From Eledone cirrhosa (taxonomy: Eukaryota > Mollusca > Cephalopoda > Octopoda > Eledonidae): DNA of 64,000 nt. A program made the translations under genes and the position numbers. The notes under the pieces were generated by a model. That model saw only the letters and a list, made by a program, of their open reading frames with translations, made no database searches and was not told the origin of the DNA. The stretch is from contig OZ024740.1 in NCBI GenBank assembly GCA_964016885.1, positions 205,156,976 to 205,220,975 on the forward strand, written 5' to 3'. This document shows, piece after piece, positions 1 through 10,820 of the stretch (position 1 is its first letter; the number at the start of each line of letters is the position of its first letter).

Positions 1-2188
1 GTCCAACGCAAATCGTTGCTGACAGTAATGCCCAGGTCATGTTCACAAGAGGACTTCTTGATATCAGTGTTGTGGAGGGAGTATGTAGACGCTGGATTTT
101 TCCTCCCAAAATGCATGGTGGTACACTTGTCCACAGCCAGCTTCAGTTGCCAGTCTGTGATCCATTGCTGCATTGTGTCCAGGTCTGATTGTAGGAAAGA
201 GTTGTAGATTTCAGGAGCAGTGCTTTTGATTTCAAGGTACAGCTTGATGTCATCTGCATATTTCAGTACCGTGGCATTCTGTAAGTTGGCATCTATGTCA
301 TTAATATATGCCACAAACAAAAGGGGACCAAGAACAGATCCCTGTGGTACACCAGATGACATCTCATATGGTGAAGAATGCTGTCCTAGAACCGTGACTA
401 CCTCTTTTCGGCTGAGAATGAAGGATTTCAACCAGTCGAAAAGATCATCCCTCACACCCATTGCAGAGAGTTTTGCCATAAGTCTTTTGTGTGGCACAGA
501 ATTAAAAGCCTTAGCAAAGTCAAGGTAAACAACATCCACCCATGAGCCGCTGTCAGTGATCCGAGTAGAACTTGATAAGCTGATCACAGCAGCTGGAGTT
601 AGGGATAAATCCAAACTGCGAGGGCCGGATGAGGCTGTGAGAGCTCCAGAAGTTCCAAAGTGTTTCTCTGACACAGGATTCCATCAGTTTGGCCATACAG
701 CTAGTAAGACTGACTGGACGATAGTTGACAGGTGACATGCGGTTGCCCTTTTTGAACAGGGGAATGACACTGGCAGTTTTCCACTGCTCCGGAGTAGCAC
801 CATTGTTGAGAGAAGAAAGAAGAAAGAAAGCTGGCGCAAAAGGAAATACCTGCCACGTTTGAGAAGCAGGTATGTAACACCATCAAGACCAGGGGAGGCA
901 TAGTTACGCTTATTCTTAAGGTGACGTCGCAACATTGCAGGTGTAAATTCCATAGTTGTTAGGGAATTTGATGTTAGAGATGGTGGAGATGGTACATTCT
1001 GGTTTTCGACAGTAAAAATACTTGCATAGCACTCAGCAATGAGTTCTGCGCATTCTTTGGGATCGTCAGTGATCTGGCTTGTGTGGGGATTGCGAAGAGG
1101 ACCAACTGGAGAGTGAGGTCTCTGCTTTGAATGAACATATTTCCAGAACACCTTACTGTCAGGATTGGTTGCTATGCACTGTTCAAATTCAAGCACTGCC
1201 TTCTTTGTCACTTGCTTGAGATGGTTAGAAGATTTATTCCGCTTTTTTCTGTTGGCATCTGATTTATGCAGTTTATATTCCCGTACAGCGTTCCGACGTT
1301 CTTTCCTGGCAAGTCGGATTGCTGAAGTTTCCCAAATTGCACTTTTTGGGTGTTTTTTTTTCTGCTTACGTGGCACCGATGCTGCACACGCTATCCATAT
1401 TGAGTCCAGGATGCTCTGGAGTATAGTGTTCACATCTCCAGAGTTATACATCTCATGCCAGTTTGGGCGCTGTAGTTCAATGCCAATCTGCTTTCTTCCA
1501 ATCAAAGCAAGCAGATTGGAGATGGCTCTGGTTTTTGTTGCTGCCCGCAAGAGCCAGATTGGCAATGATCATAGCATGATCAGGGTCGCCTAGAGGTTCC
1601 TCAGTAGTAGAACTGATAACCACTTCAGGTGTAGTGGTGAAGATCAGGTCCAAAGTGTTGTCACCTCTTGTTGGAGAGGTAACCACTTGTGACCAGTTTG
1701 AGTTCAGCACTAGTTCAAGGAAATCGTTTGCACCTTGTGGCCAACGAAAGGTTTCCCAATCGATCTCAGGATGATTGAAGTCACCTGCAATAAACACATA
1801 AGTGGCTGTTTTCTTGGCAGCAACTCTGAGGATATCGCAAAGCTGTGTGTCCTGATGGTAGTTTGGGGGGGGGGGGATAAACAACACCAAGCAGAAGTGT
1901 TGACATGATCATACGTATGTCACAAAAAAAAACTTCTTGTGATTCGTTCAAATCAACGCAAGGAATTACCGAAAAGTTTGAACGAACGTAGACCATCACA
2001 CCACCACCACGGCGATTAATGCGGTCCTTGCGGAAAAGGTTGTACCCAGTAATGCTGAAAACCCCATTACAGAGTAAGGAATGTGCCCATGTTTCCGTGA
2101 CTGTGATGAAGTCAGGGTCGACGCTTCTGACGTAGGAATCAAACAGATGTATCTTGTTGCATAAACTGCGAGCATTTAAGGACAACAA
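1..2188 (-). pseudogene. CR1-like LINE ORF2 (endonuclease + reverse transcriptase), broken, runs off window
   Basis: On the minus strand this encodes the pol-type ORF2 of a CR1/Jockey-group non-LTR retrotransposon. An EEP endonuclease begins near 2,188 with the LNARS and TETW motifs. The linker and RT follow, with VNYRPVSLTS near 730, DFAKAFNSVPH near 510, GVPQGSVLGPLLF near 340 and the catalytic KYADD box near 260. The frame breaks near 1,880 (a G-run beside the YPPPP residues), near 1,565-1,480 and between about 840 and 738. The RT thumb continues past position 1, so the 3' end lies outside the window. It aligns residue for residue with the plus-strand copy at 17,850-20,611, the same family. 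That copy has T where this one has A in the YADD box. The element is dead at this locus. I am confident of the family type and less so of the exact clade. Confidence 0.92.
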
Positions 2189-2244
2189 TTTGTACCCTGC
2201 TTGCAGTTTATGATGGTGTGTAGAGGGTGGCAGGTTGTTCTGGT

Positions 2245-2864
2245 TTAGTTTCTCAGAGTTGTTGCAGTTTTTTCATTGCCAGTTATTGTGGGTAGACCAC
2301 ACTCAGACCAGCTAGTATCTCTCTTCCACGTTTCACCAGCCTTAACAAACCTCCAGATCTGCCCATCATCACGCAGACTAAAACTTTCATGTTGTGCTGA
2401 GTTCCAATTCAAGGAAGCTGCAGCACGTAGCTTTGGGCGTACATGGGGTGGTAGGCCTGGGCATGTTCGGAAGGTAATCCGATTTTCACGCCCAGCTTTA
2501 ACAGAGGCCAGATGGTATGAGATTGCCTCAGCTGGGTCCGAAAAAGACAGCCTGATGAGTCTGGGTTTTGGACCAGGTCGACCAAGGCGGAGAGCACCTT
2601 TTGGGGGAACACAGCCTAGGTCTTTGGCTGAGCTGGCAGCAAATGCCTGAAGATCAGCCTTGTCCTCTGGTACCCCAATAGCAATTACTTCATGGGTAGC
2701 AGATTACGCAGTCTTCTCAGTGTGCCCAGATACAACAAGAGGTGCAGGGAGATTCTTTAGCAAGGCATTCCGATAAGACCCCTCATTGTGGGGTCCTACC
2801 CGAATGCTTGCCTTTATTCCTGTTACTTCCCTTCGTATAGCATAATCAATTCCCGTTTATATAT
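2245..2864 (-). pseudogene. CR1-like LINE ORF1, C-terminal part, 5'-truncated
   Basis: Reading the minus strand from about 2,864 to the TAA at 2,245-2,247 gives the C-terminal part of ORF1. It starts at a segment matching the plus-strand ORF1 around 17,660 (REVTGIK, then GPHNEGSYRNALLK). An in-frame stop follows near 2,710. Then comes a basic domain (VIAIGVPEDKADLQAF ... PRLIRLSFSDPAEAI ... RPKLRAAA) that looks like the nucleic-acid-binding C-terminal domain of LINE ORF1 proteins. Homology to the other copy stops abruptly at about 2,864, as expected for 5' truncation during target-primed reverse transcription. This basic domain is missing from the 17-kb copy, which is why the comparison matters. 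The domain assignment is inferred from sequence character, not from a search. Confidence 0.75.
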
Positions 2865-2876
2865 TTTCTATATAAT

Positions 2877-3674
2877 TTAGTCCGAATAAGAGTATAATGA
2901 TTTCATTTATTTTATTTATTGGCCACAAGAATAAGAGTATAATGAATACGGTAAAGTAAATTGGGCTTATAATGTAACATAACCATTTTAAAACAATTCA
3001 AAATGAAATGCGATAATGTCATTTATGCAACCATTCTAAAAGCAATTTAAAGTTTAATATATGCAAATACAAAAATAATAATTCATTGTGTCATAAAAAT
3101 GTCTTTGAAACGCTCTGCTTTATCCATTACTCAAAAAATTGCTATTTTGGATGAATTGAAATCCGCCAAGTCACAAACCGAATTAACTAGAAACGTTAGT
3201 ATGTATTATTTTTATATTTATAATATGAATGTGCATAGGTACCTAACATAACTTTAATCATTTATCAATATTTTAGATCTCTGGAAAAGAATGAATAAAT
3301 GCTGTTGACTGTACGGTCCTATATGATGCAATCATTTGAAAATTTTGAAAATTTTACTCCGCCTGAGACCGAGGAATTGATTGAAAAAGAAATTGCGAGC
3401 AATCGAGTGCAAAAAAGCATTTTGGACTATTTTTAGGAAATAAAAATTACATACCAATATGTTGAAATATTGCTTAATTTATCTATAATTTGCAATAATT
3501 CTTGTTGAATTTTTTGGTGTAACTTTCATTTTTTTTACTTATAAATGCATTTTAAACGATAAAAAAGCGATTTTTAATCATTGAAAGACTCAAAATAATA
3601 ATACTATGGAATATTTTTACTTAGTCCGGATAAGAGTATAGTCCCGAGGGTATACTCTTAAGCGGACTCGACTG
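2877..3674 (+). mobile_element. Internally deleted pogo/Tigger-like DNA transposon
   Basis: The right end, read inward, is CAGTCGAGTCCGCTTAAGAG at 3,674-3,655. The left end at about 2,877 carries the matching inverted core (GTCCGAATAAGAGTATA) and has lost its first bases beside the LINE truncation point. CAG termini next to TA dinucleotides are typical of the pogo/Tigger branch of Tc1/mariner. Two coding scraps remain. One at 3,099-3,215 starts MSLKRSALSITQKIAILDEL and resembles the CENP-B/psq helix-turn-helix N-terminus of pogo transposases. The other, near 3,300-3,436, ends in KSILDYF, like the acidic C-terminal tail of Tigger proteins. The DDE catalytic core is absent, so this is a non-autonomous deletion derivative of about 0.8 kb. 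The right end also carries a second, palindromically arranged copy of the terminal motif at about 3,622-3,645. Confidence 0.7.
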
Positions 3675-3699
3675 TATATATATATATATATATAAGGAT

Positions 3700-4015
3700 A
3701 AAGACCCCCTTTGGTCACAAATGACTATGATATTTGCACCTAAAGAGTTCCCTTCTGAGGCACAAATCCTGGCAAGGTTATTTGTGAAGACCACCAGTCT
3801 TCCCTCTCCACATCACCAATGTTGCCCAAGGGACAAGCAAAGGTTGATACAGCTTGGCACCAGTGATGTCAACCCATTTCTATACTGAGTAAACTGGAGA
3901 AATGTGAAATAAAGTGTCTTGCTCAAGGACACAATGCATCACCCGATCGGAGAATCGAACTCACAAACTCCTGATTGCAAGCCGAATGCTCTAACTACTT
4001 GACCATGCATTGAGA
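3700..4015 (-). repeat. tRNA-derived SINE, copy A1
   Basis: The minus strand carries an RNA polymerase III B-box-like GTTCGATTC near 3,960, followed by the body 'ttgtgtccttgagcaagac'. It shares order and wording with 5,375-5,705 and 53,330-53,450. A SINE with a tRNA-like head is the simplest reading. It is not a functional tRNA gene because the cloverleaf is not intact. Confidence 0.65.
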
Positions 4016-4079
4016 GAGAGACAGGCAGCTATTTATGTAAAATGACAGATGTAATGTACATACATATACTGGTGAACAA

Positions 4080-4590
4080 ATAATCAATACATATATAAAC
4101 ATCTATATATAGAATATAAGAGTTGGTATAGATTGTTTACTCAGACTTAAATAAGGAAAGGATTTGACATCCTGTCCCAATCATGTCAGTGTAGAATATA
4201 ATGATGATGATATTGATATACAAATCTATATCATAATAAGAACACTATCTGTCTGTCTGTCCATCTGTCACACCCACTTTATATAGTAAGGGGAGCAGCA
4301 AGCAAGAGATATGTACATAGATATAGAGAGAAAGGAGAACGGCAGAAAAAGGTAGATAGACAGAAAGTTATGTTCTAATGACTGCCAAATTGACCACCTT
4401 ATACTTGTTAAGTGATTATGAAATTACCTGTGATGGGTTTTTCAAATTAGGATACCTGTATTTAGTTTGTGTATGTGTGTGTCTCAAATCACAATCATAC
4501 CTCAGTGAAGCAGAGGTTTAGATGCAGTATTAATTATGAATCGTTTTGACTTTGTTTTATCTCCTATATAACATCTCATCATTTTGTCTG
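4080..4590. other. AT-rich sequence, no gene seen
   Basis: This stretch holds short TA and CTGT microsatellite-like runs and nothing recognisable as coding or RNA on either strand. Confidence 0.5.
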
Positions 4591-4840
4591 TTTTTCCATG
4601 CTAGGATGGGTTGAACAGGTCATTACAGATCAAGTCAGTACTTAATCAAAGTCACTATTCTTCTAGATGTGTTTGGGGACTATATCTCACTTAATACATT
4701 CCATTTTTGGCATGATCGTTACAACTCTTCTAGCAACAACAACTTCACAGAATGTACTGGTTGCATTATAACATGTCACCAGCAATAAAGAGGTTGTGTT
4801 GACCTTGATGCAACTGAAGAGATCTTTCAACAATTTTATA
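4590..4840 (-). repeat. LINE-tail repeat ((GAT)n family), fragment
   Basis: The motif 'ccatgctaggatgggtt' is followed by subunits reading 'acagaatgtactggttgca' and 'gtcaccagcaataaagagg'. These match the 3' tail of the LINE at 37,198-38,939, read in its minus orientation. The copy is diverged and the GAT tail itself has been lost. Confidence 0.6.
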
Positions 4841-4949
4841 TAATATTAGATATATTTTCTGTGTAGACGAGGACTCTGTGGGCTGTAGAGAAGGCAACTT
4901 GTCTAGGAGAGTAGTTATTCTGAATTAAAACTGATACAATTTTAAGTAC

Positions 4950-5365
4950 TGACAGACAACCTCTCTAGTGCTGGAGGCACAATAATGCACCCTGTTCCTG
5001 CTGTAAAATGGTTGGTGATAGGAAGGGCATCCAGCTAGAAAACGTTGGGGGGTCCAAACCATACAAGCATGGAAGATTAACTGTGAAATGATGATTTCAA
5101 AACTATTGTGTACATGTATTAAAAAAACATTCTTTAAATACATTTCTGAATGTAGTCAAATTTGACATTATGACCTCTCAACTGCTGGTACCATGATAAA
5201 ATGCATAGTGCACTTTGTAGAGTGCAGGAATGTATGTAAATGAAATTGTAGCCTCTGGCCCATCTGAGAGATAAGTGGATCTGAGTAAGTACTGACTTAA
5301 TCTGTGACAATACTTCCAACCCTTGCTAGCAGGGAAAACAAACGTCAAATGATGATGATGATGAA
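4950..5365 (+). repeat. Two tandem fragments of the (GAT)n LINE-tail repeat
   Basis: The first fragment, at about 4,950-5,080, has 'ggaagggcatccagctag' and 'tacaagcatggaaga'. The second, at about 5,140-5,365, ends in the characteristic (GAT)n run at 5,350-5,364. Both point the same way. The small ORFs here (open on the minus strand at 4,925-5,319) are repeat sequence, not genes. Confidence 0.65.
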
Positions 5366-5374
5366 ATTTATGAA

Positions 5375-5705
5375 GATGGGCTCCCTTCAGTCATGACTGA
5401 CCAAGTGTTTGCACTGGAAAATTTCTTTCAGAGGCAAAAACCTGGAGAAAGTGTTTTGTAGAAAACCAGCTGTATCCTATATATATACCAATCTTCCCTC
5501 ACCATACTTTTGATGTTGTCCAAGGGAAAAGCAAATGCTGATATAGCTTGAAACCTGTGTCGTTGCAATTCCTTTCTTCCAGTTGATAGGAATAGAGTTA
5601 CATGAAATGAAGTGTTTGGCTTAAGGACACAACACACCGTCCGTTCAAGGAATTGAACTCACAACTTTATGATTGTGAGCTGGAAACCCTAATTTATAAG
5701 CCTAG
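5375..5705 (-). repeat. tRNA-derived SINE, copy A2
   Basis: Same organisation as 3,700-4,015: on the minus strand a B-box-like 'gttcaattcc' near 5,655, then 'gtgtccttaagccaaacac' and the shared body. The two copies differ by many substitutions, suggesting an old family. Confidence 0.65.
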
Positions 5706-6420
5706 TGGCATCACATTTTTTCATCCACCAAATTTTTCACAGAATTTAGTGGGCAACAGTAGAAGACACTTGCAGAAGGTGGCTTGCATAGATAAGAAAA
5801 ATTTAAGTGAAGGATTTTATAAATATACTTACAGAGGTTTATGTAAATGAGGTGAATCTTTAATATTTTTTGAACTGGTGTGGTAAGTACAACGACTAGG
5901 AAGGTCAGGACGTCTCCATTGCCGAAATGGAGAAAGTCGTTCCTCATTATTGTTCTCATTTACCATTTTTCTGAAATTAAAATAGTTTCAAATTAATTAA
6001 CTCTTTTGTGACCATATTTTTAACAAGAATATACTACCATTATAACATAATAATTATCTTAGTTAATTATCAACTAACTTTCATTTTAACAATATAGGAC
6101 AAATATTTAACCCTTTTGTTATCGTATTTCTAACAAAAAAAAACATTGTCAGTTTGGAGAATAACTTAAAATTATAATGGAAGGTTTGAAATAAATATAA
6201 ACACTTTAATAGAAACAGTTTAGTATTGCAGAATCTAGAGTAGTTGAGGTGGTTTGGTACCAAAACCGTTATTCACTGAACTCTATTATCTGTCATATAA
6301 TAATCAAATTTTATTCCAAGATTTGAATTTAAATTTAAACATTTTAATAAATGTGGTATCAGGTGGATTGGTGTTTAAATAGTTAAAGTAAAATACTCCT
6401 TTAAATGATTGGGGGACTCC
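5706..6420. other. AT-rich stretch with a partial 'ttaacccttttgtta' repeat
   Basis: From about 6,108 the sequence begins TTAACCCTTTTGTTATCG and continues with the AT-rich body also seen at 7,498, 27,498 and 39,450, so this is a diverged copy of that MITE-like family. No gene is supported. Short ORFs at 5,653-5,850 and 5,711-5,959 have no recognisable similarity. Confidence 0.45.
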
Positions 6421-6424
6421 CTAG

Positions 6425-6985
6425 ATGTAGTTATCTTTGGTGATCTAATTAACAATGGAGATGGGTGTTTTGAAAACATAATTGCCAGAATAAGAATAGG
6501 GTGGAAAAAGCTCTACTGGCAATAAAGGAGTTCTCTCTCTGAGTGAAGTGCAGATTGTATGATGTATGTGTTCAAAGTGTGATGCTGCAATGGTAGCGAG
6601 ACATGGATCTTGTATATGATAAAATTGCAAAGACTAGAAAGAAATGAAGTGAGTATGTTCTGCTGTATGTACAATGTTAGTGTTTATGAACAATAGAGCA
6701 AAGTGAGTTGAGAATAAAGCTGGATGTAGGGGGAATTAGATGTAGTCTATAAGAGAGAAGACTGTGCTGGTATGAACATCTGATGTGTATAGAGAATGTC
6801 AACTGTATAAAGAAGTGTCAAGCATTCCAAGTGATTGGAACTTGTGGAAGAGAAAGTCCTAGGAAAACATAGGATGAAGGTGTGAAGACTGGTCTCAAGA
6901 GGCTGAAACTTGTAAGAGACAACAAAGGACTATGACAATTGATTAGATGGGCTTCACTAAAAATGTTTATGGGTCAAAGTGAATA
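6425..6985 (+). pseudogene. LINE reverse transcriptase C-terminal fragment, degenerate ((GAT)n-tail family)
   Basis: In broken frames the plus strand reads LINNGDGCFENIIARIRIGW near 6,440, then NGSETW near 6,590 and RLERNE near 6,635. It aligns with the C-terminal third of the RT at 37,604-38,494 (YLGDKISSGGGCSESTVARV, HGSKTWAL, RLERNEAWM). Many stops and frameshifts make it a long-dead copy of the same LINE family. It has no intact start or end. Confidence 0.7.
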
Positions 6986-7181
6986 ATAAACAAGATTATG
7001 ATCATACCAAGCTATGAAAAAAAATTTAATTATAAACTTCAAATGTGGGATAGAAAAAATATTTTTTACTAGGTAATTTCGCCACTAAAAATATTTCTTT
7101 TCCTAAGAAATACAACACAGAATAATACAATTAAATGAATTAGAACAGTGAAAATAACGGACTGAGCTAACTCAGCCTTAA

Positions 7182-7346
7182 CTTTTGTATGAACATGAAT
7201 TACTCTATATATACTATTATATTTTCATATTATTTATTTTGAGAACAATACCTTAACATCAGTATGAGTGGCCAGTTACAGCCGATTTGAACAGAAAAAG
7301 GTGAGAGGAATTCCGGCTGGACATGGCTGGTTTAAATGCTAAAGGG
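7182..7346. mobile_element. TTAA-flanked MITE (CCCTTTAGCATT family), left end diverged
   Basis: The right end TAAATGCTAAAGGG is followed by TTAA at 7,347-7,350. The left TTAA at 7,178-7,181 is followed by a diverged terminus. The internal 'gagaacaataccttaacatcagtatgag' block is shared with 36,355-36,575 and 40,102-40,383. TTAA duplication with CCCTTT termini suggests a piggyBac-type non-autonomous element. Confidence 0.6.
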
Positions 7347-7497
7347 TTAATCAATAACATTCTGTTCTGCATGAAACTGTATTACCAAGAGATTCTTGAA
7401 AATATATACAACACTATAACTACATTACATTAAAAATGAAAGTTTACTTTTCTGCAAATGTGTTCACTTGTAAATATACTATAAATATTTAAATTAA

Positions 7498-7871
7498 CAA
7501 ATCCTTTTGTGGCTGTATTTCTAATGAAACACATTCTATTTCAATATATGTTCCCTAAAAAAAAAAATTTTGTTTCATCTAATGTCATATTAAATTAGGT
7601 TGGTGGAAATTGTCCTTAAAATATAAGTAAGGGTTTGGTGATTTTTGGAAAATTGTTTAATGGTTCCTAGAGAAAATAAATTTTGAAATACAGTCACATA
7701 TATTTAAACCTAAGCCTTCTATCATAATTTTCCCTAAGAGTCTTTTGTCAAGTTATTTTCCAAACACTATTTTTTACAAAGTTAGTTATTTTACTAAGCC
7801 ACTTAACATTCTTGATTATTAATTGAAACACATAGACAGTGTATTTCATTAGAAATGTGGTCACAAAAGGG
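7498..7871. mobile_element. TTAA-flanked MITE, CCTTTTGTG family
   Basis: TTAA sits at 7,494-7,497 and at 7,872-7,875. The inverted ends read CCTTTTGTGGCTGTATTTCT on the left and, on the complementary strand, CCCTTTTGTGACCACATTTC on the right. It is about 374 bp long and AT-rich with no ORF. Related unflanked copies occur near 6,108, 27,498 and 39,450. The piggyBac-like assignment rests on the TTAA target and the CCCTTT start. Confidence 0.65.
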
Positions 7872-8054
7872 TTAAAGGATAATAGCCCCAAGAAAAGCAA
7901 ACTTTTAAAAATTATATTTCTATTGGTTTCATTCCCTAGACTGCAGCTATGTTGAGACAGACTTCAGGAGTTACAATTATATCAACCAAAGTACTTTTTT
8001 TTAATGGCTTAGTTAGAGAAAGAAAGGAAGCACCCATGACGTTTTTCATGGCAT

Positions 8055-8412
8055 TTGATATTGGTGAGAGTTATCGTCAAACTATATCGAAATATATAAT
8101 TAAAGTTATGTTGGTATCACAACAAAAAAGACATCCAGCCCACTCTGAATAGTGGTCGTGTAGGTGTCACGGCAAAAAGTGCCCAGCCCATACTGTAAAG
8201 TGGTCTTGTAGGTGTCACGACAAAAAACACCCAGCACACTGTAAATGTGGTTGGTGTTAGGAAGGGCATCAGGCCGTAGAAACTTAATCAGAAACAGTTC
8301 TATATAAGCAAGACACGGTCACCTGATCTGACGTGCCTGTAATGGGACAACCCGTCTAACTCATGCTAGCGTGGAAAATGGACGTTAGACGATGATGATG
8401 ATGATGATAATT
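8055..8412 (+). repeat. (GAT)n LINE-tail repeat, good copy
   Basis: Three tandem subunits ('gtaggtgtcacgacaaaaa ... cccagc') lead into 'ttaggaagggcatcaggcc', 'catgctagcgtggaaaatgg' and a GATGATGATG tail ending near 8,410. Its order is identical to the 3' end of the LINE at 37,198. I read it as a 5'-truncated insertion that retained only the 3' UTR. Confidence 0.75.
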
Positions 8413-8640
8413 TAAAAAAATTAAAAAACACTAAAGCCAGAAGACTGTGCCCCCCTCCCCCCCAATAGATGAGGAGAGGGTTCAGGTTAAAAGTTTATGT
8501 TTAAACGAATAAGTTGCCCTATTTTCATCGGATAGACATACCATTGAATAAATCCATTTCACTGTTAAGTTTAGTGTTTTCAACCTTTGATGGTGTTTTT
8601 TTAATGACATTACACCAAGTCATATATATTCATTTATCTA
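8413..8640. other. Unannotated AT-rich sequence
   Basis: It contains a short C-run near 8,452-8,463 and no coding or RNA signal that I can support. Confidence 0.4.
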
Positions 8641-8649
8641 TTTTAAAAG

Positions 8650-9180
8650 CAGTGACATAACGTGGGGTGCTAGCGAAGGAACAAAGTAAGCAGTCCCTCC
8701 ATCCGCCACCCGTGGAACGTTAATACACTCCGAGTCCCTTCCACCAGCCCAGTATTGAATCCCTTACACCAAGTTCATGTATTATAGTTTACTGATGGAA
8801 AAATGTATTCAAATTTATTTAAAATCACCTGGTTTTAATATGCGCAAATGTTTCACCGATAGGACATTATTGATGTGATTAACGAGAGAAAAATGCTGTA
8901 ACACGTTATGTGGCAATATTTATTTGTACTGTCACTGTCATATTGAAAAACTTTGTAGAATGACGAACATGAGAGATTTCCTGTGTGAGGTGGAGGGTAC
9001 AGTATATTTTGTTTATTATAACTACTATATTCTTATCTTTTGAAATGATGCATGGGTTGCTAGCGTCCGGAGCAAAGTAAATATCTTCCCACCACCCACA
9101 ACCTGTGGAACGATAGCATACCCTGAGTCCCTTCCACCAGTCTAGTATCGAACCCCTTAACCCAAGCTCATGTATTATAG
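8650..9180 (-). repeat. Pair of tRNA-like SINE fragments in direct orientation
   Basis: The block 'gagtcccttccaccag' followed by a tRNA-B-box complement occurs at about 8,660-8,790 and again at about 9,055-9,180, some 400 bp apart. The second copy has GGTTCGATACT on the minus strand, a canonical-looking B box. Both end 'tcatgtattatagtt'. They are probably two copies of one SINE, or a duplicated segment. Confidence 0.5.
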
Positions 9181-9439
9181 TTCAAGAAAATACAGATGTA
9201 ATTAAAGTAAAATGTCATTATTGTAATCACAATCGAAAATGCAAAATTTCATTAAAAAATATTCATTATTGTGCGTAAATCAGAAACAATTAAGAAAGTT
9301 ATGAAAAAACAAAGTCGGAGGCGCAGAGTAGTTTATACTTATGAAATCCTTTAAAATATATATTCGTAGAAAAATATTTAAGTATGCATATTACACCCTC
9401 TGTATTTTATCTTGGTTATTGTTTAACCCATGGTCAGCT

Positions 9440-9790
9440 TTGATCCAGCAGACTGATAATCAAAGATGTTTCGAGAGTGACCAAAGTATCCGATGAACAT
9501 TTGTTGGTTTTGATGAATATTTTACTTGTTCGATCAACAGAACAGTCTGCTTATAAAATCAACGAGCAAATAACTGAGCATTCTACAGACACGTGAACAC
9601 TAAATGTAATTCTCAGGGACATTCAGTGTGGAACAGTGTGTGACAAGGCTGGCCATCTGAATTACAGGTATCGTCTATCCGATGGACCCCCAAACAGTTT
9701 CTGTCTACCCAATTTCAATTGCACAAGATATGTCGTGGGATCTAATCCGGGAATGCAAAGCCAACCTCTTAAGCATTCGGTCATAATGCT
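9440..9790. repeat. Dispersed repeat shared with 33.3 and 53.2 kb
   Basis: The order 'gttttgatgaatatt', 'aacagaacagtctgct', 'gagcattctacagacacgtg', 'ttctcagggacattcagtgtg' and 'tgtgtgacaaggctgg' is shared with 33,335-33,545 and 53,200-53,345. It is non-coding. In the 53-kb copy it leads into a tRNA-like SINE body. Confidence 0.55.
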
Positions 9791-10222
9791 ACCAAAATAT
9801 ATATAAATATATCTGGCGAATATTCAGGTCCATGAAACCTTAGCCACTACTGGGGTCGTAGGAGCGCCATCATTGCGAAAAGTAAACGAAAAACAATACG
9901 GGTGAATGATACAGTGTAATGAAGATATATATATGAAGTTGAACGTTTGATATGTGTGTGTGTCGCGCGCGCATATACATATATATGACTGTTTAATTGG
10001 GAGGAAAGTGAGGAGAGCACTCGGATTTGTTTGGGATTTCTAACCCTGTCATATACGCGAGCCAGCAATTCTACCTTAATCATGCCCATGTCGCGAGTAG
10101 TGAAGCGATGATAAGATTTTCTTTTCTGTCTGCTGGGACCCTTGTGTTTGGTTTACAGCAACCTTCCTTACCTGGCTAGTCGAAGACACGTCTATGTACA
10201 GGTTGTAGCACTCGCATATATA

Positions 10223-10318
10223 CAGTGTCCCTCAAAAATGTATACACACATTGATTACCTGTACAAGCAATATTTATTAGAATGTTGTTGAAGTGTGTAT
10301 ATATGTTTTGGGGACACC

Positions 10319-10321
<3 letters not shown>
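10223..10321. mobile_element. 99-bp Tc1/mariner-type MITE
   Basis: The ends are imperfect inverted repeats: left CAGTGTCCCTCAAAAATGTA, right (complement) CAGGGTGTCCCCAAAACATA. TA lies on both sides at 10,221-10,222 and 10,322-10,323, as expected for Tc1/mariner insertion. It has no coding capacity. A (TA)n microsatellite follows at 10,322-10,359. Confidence 0.7.
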
Positions 10322-10360
<39 letters not shown>

Positions 10361-10379
10361 TAACGCCTCCCCCCACCCA

Positions 10380-10820
10380 CTTTCCTTGTCCAATCCATGT
10401 CAGCATGGAAAGTCAGACATGCCACACAATATACTGCCAGATGTAACTCACTCTCTTCGACGACACCTCCATCACCCGGCGTTTTCTCTCCAACAATAGG
10501 ATGCCCCCTCTCCACCCCAAGCAATCAGCAACTAGCTTATCCCCTCTCATCACTGCTTCTCCAGTCAGGCCGAGGACACGACGAGCACACAACGAGCTGT
10601 AATGAGGTAATGCTGGTATCATGATAAAATTGATTCTGTCTACTCTAGGGCTACGATGAAAAACACCTAACCCACTCTGCAAGCCGGCAGTGCAGCTGCC
10701 ACGACAAAAAGCACCCAGTCCACCCTGTAAGGTGAGAATGTTGAAGTCACGATAAAATGTTTGCAGTACACTCTGTAAAGTGGCTAGTGTTAGGAAGAGG
10801 GTATCCAGCCATATATATAT
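10380..10820 (+). repeat. Scrambled fragments of the (GAT)n LINE-tail repeat
   Basis: It contains 'catgtcagcatggaaag' near 10,395, subunits such as 'cacgacaaaaagcacccag' near 10,695, and 'gttaggaagagggtatcca' near 10,790. The blocks are out of the usual order. The 243-codon minus-strand frame over 10,413-11,144 runs across this repeat and has no recognisable protein similarity. Confidence 0.5.

Noticed and set aside
1165..1593. 142-codon plus-strand ORF
   Set aside because: Antisense of the LINE ORF2; no plausible product.
3700..4015. tRNA gene
   Set aside because: Only B-box-like and head similarity. No complete cloverleaf, and several diverged copies share a non-tRNA body, so it is a SINE.
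5711..5959. Possible host exon (82-codon minus frame)
   Set aside because: No recognisable similarity, no convincing splice context, AT-rich composition.
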